Origin: Bacillota bacterium
GTDB lineage: Bacteria > Bacillota > Clostridia > Lachnospirales > Lachnospiraceae
Reading direction: 5' to 3'
DNA length: 19,350 nucleotides
Assembly: GCA_023425485.1 (NCBI GenBank)
Contig: JAFACO010000164.1
Span: forward strand, 1 to 19,350
The notes under the pieces were generated by a model that was given only the letters and a program-made list of their open reading frames with translations, was not told where the DNA came from and did not search any database. Numbering within the stretch: position 1 is the stretch's first letter; every line of letters starts with the position of its first letter. Below are positions 1 to 7,178 of this stretch, one piece after another. The position numbers and the translations under genes were made by a program.

Positions 1-605
1 ACTAGTTTTACGCAAGAATAGAACTCGCATAAAATATTTTCACCATTTTGAATTGTAAAGGATGGAATAGTTTCAAAAGCTCTTAACCCGGGATTAAAAA
101 GTTGTAGTTTGTCATGAAGATAAGCACGCATTCCACCTGCACCATTTGTAGCAGCATAAAAAATACCGGAAGATTTACTTACCCGTTTCACCTCACTTAT
201 AGCCTTGGGAAGATCAGGTATATGATACAGCATATAGTTTGCAATTACATAATCAAATGTTTCTGCATGAAAAGGAATATCCATAATATTAATCTTTTGA
301 ATTAACACCTGGGGATACTGTGAAAATTTTTGATGCACCGTATCGAGCATTCCATCTGAGAGGTCAGATAATACGAGAGTAGTATGTTCGGGAAGAGCCT
401 CTATCCGACCGTCCCATTGTGCTCCTGTACCGCAACCTAATTCAAGAATACGGCAACCAGGCTTCAATTGGTATTGCTCGAAAAACCAGTCATGTGCAGA
501 AATTTTACTTGTGCTATATTTTGAGTGAAATGTTATTCGATTGCTTAGATTTTTATTATTTGAATATTGCTCCAAAACGTTGTTGAGATTGCTTAGATAA
601 GACAA
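1..605 (-). CDS. Class I SAM-dependent methyltransferase (C-terminus cut by window edge)
   Basis: About 201 codons read on the minus strand from a TTG at 605-603 and stay open to position 1, so the C-terminus lies outside the window. The Rossmann glycine loop (motif I) reads ILELGCGTGAQW at about residues 56-67. It is followed by the acidic strand-2 region (VLSDLSDGML), an IPF...FDYVIANYMLYHIPD block typical of methyltransferase motifs II/III, and the post-helix segment AISEVKRVSKSSGIFYAATN. This is the Methyltransf_11/25 type of fold; the substrate cannot be read from the sequence. The TTG start is chosen because GGAGG (complement of 616-620) sits 10 nt upstream and no in-frame ATG exists near it. 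The gene diverges from the lipoprotein gene and has its own promoter at 676-704. The family is sure; the start is moderately sure. Confidence 0.88.
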   Translation of the reverse strand, partial: MSYLSNLNNVLEQYSNNKNLSNRITFHSKYSTSKISAHDWFFEQYQLKPGCRILELGCGTGAQWDGRIEALPEHTTLVLSDLSDGMLDTVHQKFSQYPQVLIQKINIMDIPFHAETFDYVIANYMLYHIPDLPKAISEVKRVSKSSGIFYAATNGAGGMRAYLHDKLQLFNPGLRAFETIPSFTIQNGENILCEFYSCVKL

Positions 606-675
606 TAATGATACACCTCCACTTTCTTATTTTATGGAATTAAGCAGGAAATTTATTGAAATTATTCTAAAAACA

Positions 676-704
676 ATTATACTTTTAATTATGAGATAAA
701 ACAA
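676..704 (-). promoter_or_regulatory. Promoter of the methyltransferase gene
   Basis: Read on the minus strand, TTGTTT (704-699), a 17-nt spacer and a perfect TATAAT (681-676) form a sigma-A type promoter. Transcription would start near 669, giving a leader of about 64 nt. No comparable consensus was found on the plus strand for the divergent lipoprotein gene in 606-808. Confidence 0.6.
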
Positions 705-808
705 TATTAAGAAGTTCTAGTATAGTATGTATAGTTTATATGATAAGGTAACAACACCAAATAGATAGACTATTGTTGAAGGTACTTATGAATTGGGGGA
801 GTGTAATT

Positions 809-2362
809 ATGAGGAAAATTGTAGTATTAGTTAGTCTTAGTACACTTTTATTAGCATCATGTTCATTGAAGTCTAACCAAAAGAATTTTGTTGAAACGCC
901 AACAATAACTCCAACCGAAATACAATCCTTAGCACCAACTACAATTCCAACCACTATGCCAACCCCAACAGTTACATCACCAACCACAACTACTGTACCT
1001 TCTAAAATAATAAATAACATAGATGGCAGTATTCAACTTGATCTTTCAGATACATCGTCAATTCTAATTAAAAGTATATCCAATAGCAAAGGGATTAAGA
1101 TATCAGGAAGGTTTGATGTAGATAGAATAGCAAAAAGCTTTGCAAAATTCAAAGCATACGACGATAGTAATGCATATGTGAACCAGTACGATTATTCCCT
1201 TAGCTTTCTTTCAAAAGAAGGGGGAGAATTAGTAACAATAAAGATATATACCAATAAAATCATATCCATTAATGATAAACTCTATTATGATGAATCTAGT
1301 CAAAGTGAAGTGAATAATATCAGGAAGTTGTATATTAAAAAGATAAAGAGTACGTTTAAATCGCATGACACTGGTTTTGAGTTAAATGGAATAAGTTATT
1401 CCCTGAAAGATAGAGACATTAGAATAACATCTTTAGAGAAAAACTTCTTGCTTTCTGAAGAGTATACAGAGCCTAAAATACTGTTAATCGGAAGTTCAAA
1501 TAAGAATGAGAGTTATTTCGGTGTCTTTGATGTAGAAAAGCTGGATTATGTAGTAGATGCTTTCGGAACTAATGTTATTTGGAAGGACGATCCGGCAAAT
1601 AATCTTGTCTATATACAGGATAATACAGTATGCAATATACAGGGAAATGTTATTTACGAAAATAAAGACCAAGATTACAGTATTTCCTCTGTGGAATTTG
1701 ATGAAGAGATGTATATGGGTATAGAAATTACTTTGAAGAATTCAAATAATGAAACTAAGAAAATAAAAAGGTTAAATTATTATTTAGTGAAGGATGAAGA
1801 GTATATTAGGGAACAGATATCCTTAGGTCTGGTGAATACAGTAAGTGAATTTGATGCTGACCTGACACAAGATGGTATCCTGGAAAAGCTTACGATCTCT
1901 AAATCTAATGCAAATGATTTTGTAATATTAGAAGTAATGGACAGCGAAGATAATGTCCTTTTAATGGAACAGGCACATACGTCTCATGCAGGATGGAATT
2001 CTATATATTTGTGTAAGATTGACGGTCAGGATTACCTCTTTCAATTTAATCCCTATTCCAGTACAGGATTTGCAGAGTTTATTTTTTCGGTATATCAACT
2101 GAATCCAACAGGTACGCTTTCAATCTTTGATAGTGGTTATTACTGCTTTGATTATGGAGCAAGGACGAAAGAAAGTGCTTTTGATAAAGAGGAGTTTATC
2201 GTTTTTGCAGATAAAGTGAATTACTATTTGGATAAAAGCTATCTGTTAATCAGTACAGAGAACGGAGAGCTAATTTATAGCGCACCAGAGAATAAGATTA
2301 CAGATTTTGAAATATATCAAACAGATAAATGGTTAAAGGTTACAGAATCTCTTCTGTTCTAA
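809..2362 (+). CDS. Secreted lipoprotein of unknown function with Thr/Pro-rich linker
   Basis: 517 residues. The N-terminus MRKIVVLVSLSTLLLASC is a lipoprotein signal peptide with lipobox LASC, so the mature protein would be lipid-anchored at Cys18 outside the cell. A Thr/Pro-rich stalk follows at about residues 28-65. After it come about 450 residues of soluble, beta-rich sequence that I cannot assign to a named family. A segment DADLTQDGILEKLTI resembles the Asp-rich calcium loops of VCBS/FG-GAP or dockerin-like repeats, and an Ala-Gly-Trp/aromatic-rich region follows it. The ATG at 809 is preferred over the in-frame TTG/ATG codons at 773 and 788-790 because GGGGGAG lies 7-8 nt upstream and the signal peptide starts cleanly there. 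It stands alone, with a weak terminator-like hairpin downstream. No catalytic motif is visible; sensing, binding or cell-wall roles are all possible. Confidence 0.85.
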   Translation: MRKIVVLVSLSTLLLASCSLKSNQKNFVETPTITPTEIQSLAPTTIPTTMPTPTVTSPTTTTVPSKIINNIDGSIQLDLSDTSSILIKSISNSKGIKISGRFDVDRIAKSFAKFKAYDDSNAYVNQYDYSLSFLSKEGGELVTIKIYTNKIISINDKLYYDESSQSEVNNIRKLYIKKIKSTFKSHDTGFELNGISYSLKDRDIRITSLEKNFLLSEEYTEPKILLIGSSNKNESYFGVFDVEKLDYVVDAFGTNVIWKDDPANNLVYIQDNTVCNIQGNVIYENKDQDYSISSVEFDEEMYMGIEITLKNSNNETKKIKRLNYYLVKDEEYIREQISLGLVNTVSEFDADLTQDGILEKLTISKSNANDFVILEVMDSEDNVLLMEQAHTSHAGWNSIYLCKIDGQDYLFQFNPYSSTGFAEFIFSVYQLNPTGTLSIFDSGYYCFDYGARTKESAFDKEEFIVFADKVNYYLDKSYLLISTENGELIYSAPENKITDFEIYQTDKWLKVTESLLF

Positions 2363-2403
2363 TAATTAGCGTATTAATGTAATAAAATGAGAGAGCAATG
2401 GAA

Positions 2404-2438
2404 ATACTAAAAAGGCTCTTTTGGTTTAGTATGTTTTG
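2404..2438 (+). terminator. Weak terminator-like inverted repeat after the lipoprotein gene
   Basis: ATACTAAA (2404-2411) pairs perfectly with TTTAGTAT (2425-2432) across a 13-nt loop and is followed by GTTTTGT. The stem is A/T-rich and the T-run is interrupted, so termination would be weak. Confidence 0.4.
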
Positions 2439-2559
2439 TATAAATATGTTTAATGATTTTAGTCACATTTTTACCAATACATTTAATCTAAATTGCACAA
2501 AGTTAAAATATTAACATAAAAAATTGTATATATTTCATAATAAAATGTGAGATTAAAAG

Positions 2560-2574
2560 TGATAACTATTATCA
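2560..2574. promoter_or_regulatory. Fur-box-like palindrome upstream of the pflB promoter
   Basis: TGATAACTATTATCA matches the 7-1-7 Fur consensus TGATAATNATTATCA at every defined position but one (C for T at position 7). It ends 8 bp before the -35 element of the putative pflB promoter, where a bound Fur-family dimer could affect RNA polymerase. The match is seen directly; iron-dependent control is inference. Confidence 0.45.
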
Positions 2575-2581
2575 TTTCCTA

Positions 2582-2610
2582 TTGAAAAAAATAGCAAAAA
2601 AGATTATTAT
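2582..2610 (+). promoter_or_regulatory. pflB promoter
   Basis: TTGAAA (2582-2587), a 17-nt spacer and TATTAT (2605-2610) give five of six consensus positions in each hexamer. The predicted start is near 2617, leaving a leader of about 74 nt before the pflB ATG. The chemoreceptor gene at 7179 has the same two hexamers and spacing. Confidence 0.6.
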
Positions 2611-2631
2611 TAAATAGTAGATAAAATTAAT

Positions 2632-2655
2632 GATTACAACAGTTGTAATCTTTTT
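2632..2655 (+). promoter_or_regulatory. Perfect dyad plus T-run in the pflB leader
   Basis: GATTACAAC and GTTGTAATC are perfect 9-nt inverted arms around one central A, followed at once by TTTTT. As RNA this could fold into an 8-bp stem with a CAG loop and a U-tract, like a small intrinsic terminator. As DNA it is a 19-bp operator-like palindrome at about +15 to +33. It cannot be the terminator of an upstream gene in any obvious way, because it lies downstream of the promoter. Confidence 0.5.
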
Positions 2656-2690
2656 AAAGATGCCGCGTGTGCGGTGTATGGAGGCTTAAT

Positions 2691-4916
2691 ATGAGACAAG
2701 AATGGTATGAATTTGATCCAGGCAGTTGGATGACCTATGTAAATGTTCGTAGCTTTATCCAACATAACTACACTCCCTATGAAGGTGATGACTCTTTCTT
2801 GGCAAAACCAACCAAGAGAACCACTGAATTATGGGAGAAGACAATGGAATTAATGAAGGAAGAGACAAAGAAAGGCATCATTGATGCTGAGACATCACAT
2901 CCTTCAACAATAACAACATTCGGACCAGGATATTTAGATAAGGATAGAGAATTAATCGTAGGTTTTCAGACAGATAAGCCTTTGAAAAGAGGTATCATGC
3001 CAAACGGTGGTATTCGTGTGGTAAAGAGTGCGCTTGAATCCTATGGATACACACTTGATTCAAAGACAGAAGAAATCTATTCTGAAAATCGTAAAACACA
3101 CAATGATGGTGTATTCGATGCTTATACAGATGCAATGAAGAAAGCAAGACATACAGGTATTATCACCGGTCTGCCAGATGCTTACGGTCGTGGTAGAATT
3201 ATCGGCGATTATCGTAGAGTTGCATTATACGGTGTTGACTTCTTAATTGAAGAGAAGGTACAGGAGAAGAAATTACTTGAGATTCCAATTCTTGAATCTC
3301 CTGATATCCGTTTAAGAGAAGAAATATCAGAGCAAATTAAAGCTTTAAAACAGTTGAAGAAAATGGCTGAAAGTTATGGTTATGATATCAGTAATCCAGC
3401 TTCTAACTCCTTTGAAGCAACCCAGTGGACCTATTTTGCATACCTTGGCGCAATCAAGGAGCAGGATGGTGCGGCAATGAGTCTTGGTAGAGTTTCAACT
3501 TTCCTTGACATTTATTATGAGAGAGATTTAAGAAATGGTAAGATAACAGAAGAAGAAGTACAGGAGCTGATGGATCAGTTTGTTATGAAGCTTCGTATGG
3601 TTCGTTTCCTTCGTACTCCTTCCTATAATGACCTTTTTTCCGGTGATCCTACTTGGGTAACAGAAACCATCGGCGGTATGGGTCTTGATGGTAGAACATT
3701 AGTAACTAAGAGCAGTTTCCGTGTACTTCATACACTTTATAACCTCGGTCCTGCTCCAGAGCCAAACCTAACAGTATTATGGTCCATTTTCCTTCCAGAA
3801 CCATTCAAGAAGTTCTGTTCCAAGGTATCCATTGATACCAGCTCCATTCAATATGAGAGTGATGATATCATGAGAGATGCCTGGGGAGATGATTACGGTA
3901 TTGCTTGTTGTGTATCTGCAATGCGTATCGGTAAACAGATGCAGTTCTTCGGTGCACGTGCAAACCTTGCAAAAGCACTTCTATACGCAATCAACGGCGG
4001 TAAGGATGAAATCTATGGAGAGCAAATAGCACCTATGTTTGCACCTATTACAGGCGATTATCTTGATTATGATGAAGTAATGTCAAAGTTTGACCAGACG
4101 ATGGAGTGGTTAGCAGAATTATATATTAATACCTTAAATGTTATTCACTACATGCATGATAAGTACAACTACGAGAGATTACAGATGGCACTTCATGATA
4201 TCAACATCCTACGTACTCAGGCTTGTGGTATTGCTGGTCTTTCCGTTGTAGCTGACTCCTTATCAGCAATTAAATACGCTAAGGTTAAAGTAATCCGTAA
4301 TGAAGCTGGTCTTGCCGTAGATTATGAAATTGAAGGTGAGTATCCTGCATTTGGTAATAATGATGACCGTGTTGATCAGATTGCAATTGATTTAGTGAAG
4401 CAGTTCATGAATAAATTACGTAAAGTAAAGACTTACCGTGAAGCTAAGCACACCTTATCCGTACTGACCATTACCTCTAATGTTGTTTATGGTAAGAAAA
4501 CTGGTAATACACCAGATGGTCGTAAAGCAGGTGAACCTTTTGCACCAGGTGCTAACCCTATGCATGGAAGAGATAAGAAGGGTGCGGTTGCATCTATGTT
4601 ATCCGTAGCTAAACTTCCTTATAAGCATGCAGAAGATGGTATTTCTTATACCTTCTCCATGGTACCTAAGGCTTTAGGTAAGAATCTTGACGAACGTGTT
4701 GATAATCTTACAAGCTTACTTGATGGCTTCTTCCATAACAAGGGACATCACATCAATGTTAATATCTTTGATCGTGAAACCTTACTTGATGCTATGGAAC
4801 ATCCGGAATTATATCCACAGCTTACAATTCGTGTTTCCGGCTATGCGGTTAATTTCATTCGACTTAGCAGAGAGCAGCAGTTAGACGTTATCAATCGTAC
4901 CTTCCACGAAAGATAG
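2691..4916 (+). CDS. pflB: Formate acetyltransferase (pyruvate formate-lyase)
   Basis: 741 residues (E. coli PflB has 760). It cleaves pyruvate with CoA to acetyl-CoA and formate during anaerobic fermentation in the cytoplasm. The two adjacent catalytic cysteines are in GIACCVSAM (Cys406-Cys407), and the glycyl-radical loop RVSGYAVNF carries Gly717, 25 residues from the C-terminus as expected. The N-terminal blocks (FGPGYLDKDRE, TGLPDAYGRGRIIGDYRR) and GNTPDGRKAGEPFAPGANPMHGRD are those of true PFL rather than diol dehydratase or choline lyase members of the glycyl radical family. The start is the ATG at 2691 with GGAGG 6 nt upstream; the in-frame codon at 2667 has no RBS. Its activase gene follows 111 bp later. 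The upstream region suggests regulation by a Fur-like site and/or leader structure. Confidence 0.97.
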   Translation: MRQEWYEFDPGSWMTYVNVRSFIQHNYTPYEGDDSFLAKPTKRTTELWEKTMELMKEETKKGIIDAETSHPSTITTFGPGYLDKDRELIVGFQTDKPLKRGIMPNGGIRVVKSALESYGYTLDSKTEEIYSENRKTHNDGVFDAYTDAMKKARHTGIITGLPDAYGRGRIIGDYRRVALYGVDFLIEEKVQEKKLLEIPILESPDIRLREEISEQIKALKQLKKMAESYGYDISNPASNSFEATQWTYFAYLGAIKEQDGAAMSLGRVSTFLDIYYERDLRNGKITEEEVQELMDQFVMKLRMVRFLRTPSYNDLFSGDPTWVTETIGGMGLDGRTLVTKSSFRVLHTLYNLGPAPEPNLTVLWSIFLPEPFKKFCSKVSIDTSSIQYESDDIMRDAWGDDYGIACCVSAMRIGKQMQFFGARANLAKALLYAINGGKDEIYGEQIAPMFAPITGDYLDYDEVMSKFDQTMEWLAELYINTLNVIHYMHDKYNYERLQMALHDINILRTQACGIAGLSVVADSLSAIKYAKVKVIRNEAGLAVDYEIEGEYPAFGNNDDRVDQIAIDLVKQFMNKLRKVKTYREAKHTLSVLTITSNVVYGKKTGNTPDGRKAGEPFAPGANPMHGRDKKGAVASMLSVAKLPYKHAEDGISYTFSMVPKALGKNLDERVDNLTSLLDGFFHNKGHHINVNIFDRETLLDAMEHPELYPQLTIRVSGYAVNFIRLSREQQLDVINRTFHER

Positions 4917-5027
4917 GATGTGGCTTATTAGAACTATAACAAAAGTTTGCAATCTAATTGACACACACATAGATATTCCAGTACCTATAAGCTTAAGGTT
5001 TGCTTTTCTAGAAAGGCTGGTGTAATT

Positions 5028-5768
5028 ATGAGCGTTGTTGGACGAATACATTCACTTGAAAGTTTTGGAACTGTCGACGGTCCTGGCATCCGGTTTGTAG
5101 TATTTATGCAGGGATGTCCACTTAGATGTCAATTCTGTCATAACCCAGATACTTGGGATGTCAGTAAAGGTTCCACTTACGATAGTGACAAATTAGCATC
5201 TGAAATATTAAAATATAAATCCTATATGGACTTTTCCGGTGGTGGGGTTACCTTCACCGGAGGAGAACCCTTATTACAGGCAAATTTTATTATTGAGGTC
5301 TGCAAAATACTGAAGAAACATAAGATTTCAATTGCCATCGACACCTCGGGTTATATCTTCAATGATATGGTAAAAGAAGTACTTGAATATACGGATATTG
5401 TTTTATTAGATATTAAAAATTATGATCCAAGGGTATATGAAAAGGTTACTGGAGTAGAGCTTTCTCCAACCCTATCTTTTTTAGAGTATCTAAAAGAGAA
5501 GAAGATTAAGACTTGGATTCGTTATGTACTAGTACCAAATCTGACCGACAATCTGGATAGTATTAGGAAGTTATCAGCACATTTGGATAATTACCCTAAC
5601 GTGACTAAGATTGAGCTATTACCCTTCCATAAGATGGGTGAGTACAAATGGAAAGAGATGGGACTGGAATATCAGCTAACAGACACAAAAGAGCCAAGTA
5701 AGGAATTACTGGCAGAGGTGAAGGATATATTTCAAACCAATGGTAAGACAGTATCATCAAATGTTTAA
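5028..5768 (+). CDS. pflA: Pyruvate formate-lyase activating enzyme (radical SAM)
   Basis: 246 residues, the usual length. It uses a [4Fe-4S] cluster and S-adenosylmethionine to abstract a hydrogen from the PflB glycine and create the glycyl radical. The cluster motif CPLRCQFC gives Cys30, Cys34 and Cys37 (CxxxCxxC). The N-terminal SLESFGTVDGPGIRFVVFMQGC and the SAM-binding TFTGGEPLLQ are diagnostic of PflA. No ferredoxin-like insert is present, which separates it from the activases of other glycyl radical enzymes. It lies directly behind pflB with no convincing terminator between them, and 39 bp before the PdxA-family gene, so the three are probably cotranscribed. An AAGGCTGG-type RBS precedes the ATG. 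Confidence 0.96.
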   Translation: MSVVGRIHSLESFGTVDGPGIRFVVFMQGCPLRCQFCHNPDTWDVSKGSTYDSDKLASEILKYKSYMDFSGGGVTFTGGEPLLQANFIIEVCKILKKHKISIAIDTSGYIFNDMVKEVLEYTDIVLLDIKNYDPRVYEKVTGVELSPTLSFLEYLKEKKIKTWIRYVLVPNLTDNLDSIRKLSAHLDNYPNVTKIELLPFHKMGEYKWKEMGLEYQLTDTKEPSKELLAEVKDIFQTNGKTVSSNV

Positions 5769-5807
5769 TAGGTAGGATTGGATTATTGCAAGAAGTGAGG
5801 TTAGGGT

Positions 5808-6800
5808 ATGAAACCTATCATAGCAATTCCCATGGGAGACCCAGCTGGGATTGGACCTGAAATCGTAGTGAAAGCACTTGCAAATGAGGAAGTTCAAAGT
5901 AATGCACGTTGCATTGTAGTAGGTGATCAAAGAATTCTGCAAAATGCATTAAATTTTACTGGGATAAAACTGACACTAAAGATCTTGCAAAACCCCGATG
6001 ACGGTGATTATCGTAAGGGCGTTCTGAATCTTATCGACTTAAACAATGTTGTAATGGAAGAATACCACATTGGTGAAATTAGTGGAATGTGTGGTAGAGC
6101 CGCCTTTGAATATATACAAAAGAGTATAGAGCTTGCTAATGGTAAATTGGTTTCTGCGGTGGCAACTACACCAATTAATAAGGAATCACTGAAAGCGGGT
6201 GAAATTGACTTCATCGGACATACAGAAATCTTTGGAGCTATAACGAACACCAAAGATCCGCTTACAATGTTTGAAGTGAGAGGCTTAAGAGTATTCTTCC
6301 TCTCAAGGCATGTTTCCTTAAAGAAGGCATGTGAACTTGTAACAAAAGATAGGATTAAGTCTTGTGTTAAAATATGTAAAAGTATGCTTCAGCAGCTAGG
6401 TGTAACCGAAGGTACTATGGCAATTGCTGGACTTAACCCACATAGCGGGGAACATGGATTATTTGGTGATGAAGAAGTTAACCACGTAATACCTGCTGTT
6501 AAGGAATTGCAGGAAGAGGGAATTAATGTAGTAGGGCCAATTGGTGCAGATTCTGTGTTTCATCTAGCCTTGAAGGGACATTATAATAGTGTTTTATCGC
6601 TATACCATGATCAAGGTCACATTGCTACGAAAACCTTGGATTTTGACCGAACCATTGCAATTACTGGAGGGTTACCCTTTTTGAGAACTTCAGTCGATCA
6701 TGGCACCGCTATGGATATTGCAGGAAAAGGAGTTGCAAGTGAAATTAGCATGGTGGAAGCAATCTTACTGGCAGCAAAGTATTCAATTCATTATATTTAA
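5808..6800 (+). CDS. PdxA-family dehydrogenase, probably the PdxA2 (4-phospho-D-threonate/erythronate) type
   Basis: 330 residues. PdxA-fold enzymes carry out NAD-dependent oxidation and decarboxylation of 4-hydroxythreonine-4-phosphate or 4-phospho-sugar acids using a divalent metal. The family signature MGDPAGIGPEIVVKAL starts at residue 9. Metal-ligand histidines are visible as His168 (SRHVSL), His212 (NPHSGE) and His267 (YHDQ), matching the known E. coli PdxA ligands H166, H211 and H266. GHTE (His138) and SVDHGTA also fit. The C-terminal block YHDQGHIATKTLDFDRT looks like the PdxA2 branch rather than the YHDQGLPVLK form of biosynthetic PdxA; this is from memory of the families. No threonate/erythronate kinase or other pdx gene is adjacent. 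It follows pflA by 39 bp and ends in a strong terminator, so it is likely the last gene of the pfl operon. The family is sure; the substrate is uncertain. Confidence 0.88.
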   Translation: MKPIIAIPMGDPAGIGPEIVVKALANEEVQSNARCIVVGDQRILQNALNFTGIKLTLKILQNPDDGDYRKGVLNLIDLNNVVMEEYHIGEISGMCGRAAFEYIQKSIELANGKLVSAVATTPINKESLKAGEIDFIGHTEIFGAITNTKDPLTMFEVRGLRVFFLSRHVSLKKACELVTKDRIKSCVKICKSMLQQLGVTEGTMAIAGLNPHSGEHGLFGDEEVNHVIPAVKELQEEGINVVGPIGADSVFHLALKGHYNSVLSLYHDQGHIATKTLDFDRTIAITGGLPFLRTSVDHGTAMDIAGKGVASEISMVEAILLAAKYSIHYI

Positions 6801-6813
6801 ATATAAATGATAG

Positions 6814-6850
6814 ATAGGAATGAGCATAAGGTTCATTCCTATTTCTTTTT
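6814..6850 (+). terminator. Rho-independent terminator after the PdxA-family gene
   Basis: ATAGGAATGA (6814-6823) pairs perfectly with TCATTCCTAT (6833-6842) around a 9-nt loop, followed by TCTTTTT. It closes the pflB-pflA-pdxA transcription unit. Confidence 0.85.
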
Positions 6851-6924
6851 ATATACTTTATCAAGACTTAACAATTCAGCTTTAAATTCAATATCGCTGC
6901 GCTGAATCTCTCTTAGTCAGAGAA

Positions 6925-7044
6925 CCTTATAAGTTATAAATACAATTTACATTCGAAAGTAAGCTTTCGGAAGTCCCTATAAGTTATATGATACAATATA
7001 CATTCGAAAACAAGCTTTCTCCTTATGTTGTATCATATAACTTA
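6925..7044. repeat. Composite intergenic repeat: two direct copies plus a long inverted repeat
   Basis: Two imperfect direct copies of about 46 bp (6925-6970 and 6975-7020) share AAGTTATA, TACAAT, TACATTCGAAA and AAGCTTTC at a 50-51 bp offset. TAAGTTATATGATACAA (6980-6996) is perfectly complementary to 7028-7044, and the stem extends inward by four more pairs including one G-T, about 21 pairs in all. In the first copy CGAAAG-TAAG-CTTTCG is a smaller hairpin nested in the unit, and TCTCT/AGAGA (around 6907-6923) flanks it. The block is non-coding on both strands and resembles a dispersed miniature element or a folded RNA. Its copy number in the genome cannot be judged from this window. Confidence 0.75.
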
Positions 7045-7101
7045 CCTGGCTGAACATATTGTCAAAAATAATATAATTTAAGTATAAAATGTATATTTAT
7101 G

Positions 7102-7130
7102 TTGAAAAGCGAAATAAAATAATATATTAT
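7102..7130 (+). promoter_or_regulatory. Promoter of the chemoreceptor gene
   Basis: TTGAAA (7102-7107), a 17-nt spacer and TATTAT (7125-7130) form a sigma-A type promoter with a predicted start near 7137. No sigma-D (flagellar) element of the TAAA/GCCGATAA type was seen. Confidence 0.55.
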
Positions 7131-7178
7131 TTTAATGTAATAAAGTAAAAGAACAATGTAAAGGCAGGATAAAGACAC

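Larger units (their letters stand above)
2363..2690 (+). other. Intergenic region upstream of pflB (contents)
   Basis: This gene-free stretch of about 330 bp is very AT-rich. It holds the weak inverted repeat at 2404-2432, a Fur-box-like palindrome at 2560-2574, the pflB promoter at 2582-2610, a perfect dyad with T-run at 2632-2655, a short GC-rich hairpin at 2663-2674 and the pflB RBS. I see nothing else between 2440 and 2559. Confidence 0.7.
6801..7178 (+). other. Intergenic region between the pfl operon and the chemoreceptor (contents)
   Basis: It holds the terminator at 6814-6850, the repeat block at 6925-7044 and the chemoreceptor promoter at 7102-7130. The stretch 6851-6924 contains no ORF; it includes GCTGCGCTGAATCTCTC, which may belong to the repeat element. 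Confidence 0.6.

Noticed and set aside
114..305. Plus-strand ORF of 63 codons
   Set aside because: It lies opposite the methyltransferase coding frame, which has clear family motifs; it is a shadow ORF.
736..1020. Val/Gly-rich minus-strand ORF of 94 codons
   Set aside because: It is antisense to the Thr/Pro linker of the lipoprotein, whose ACA/CCA-type codons read as Val/Gly in reverse. It has no RBS or domain.
4917..5027. Possible terminator or promoter between pflB and pflA
   Set aside because: The near-palindrome at ACCTATAAGCTTAAGGT gives only a 4-bp stem, and TTGACA at 4957 has no -10 at proper spacing.
6925..7044. CRISPR array
   Set aside because: Only two imperfect copies at about 50 bp offset with almost no spacer between them, and no cas genes.
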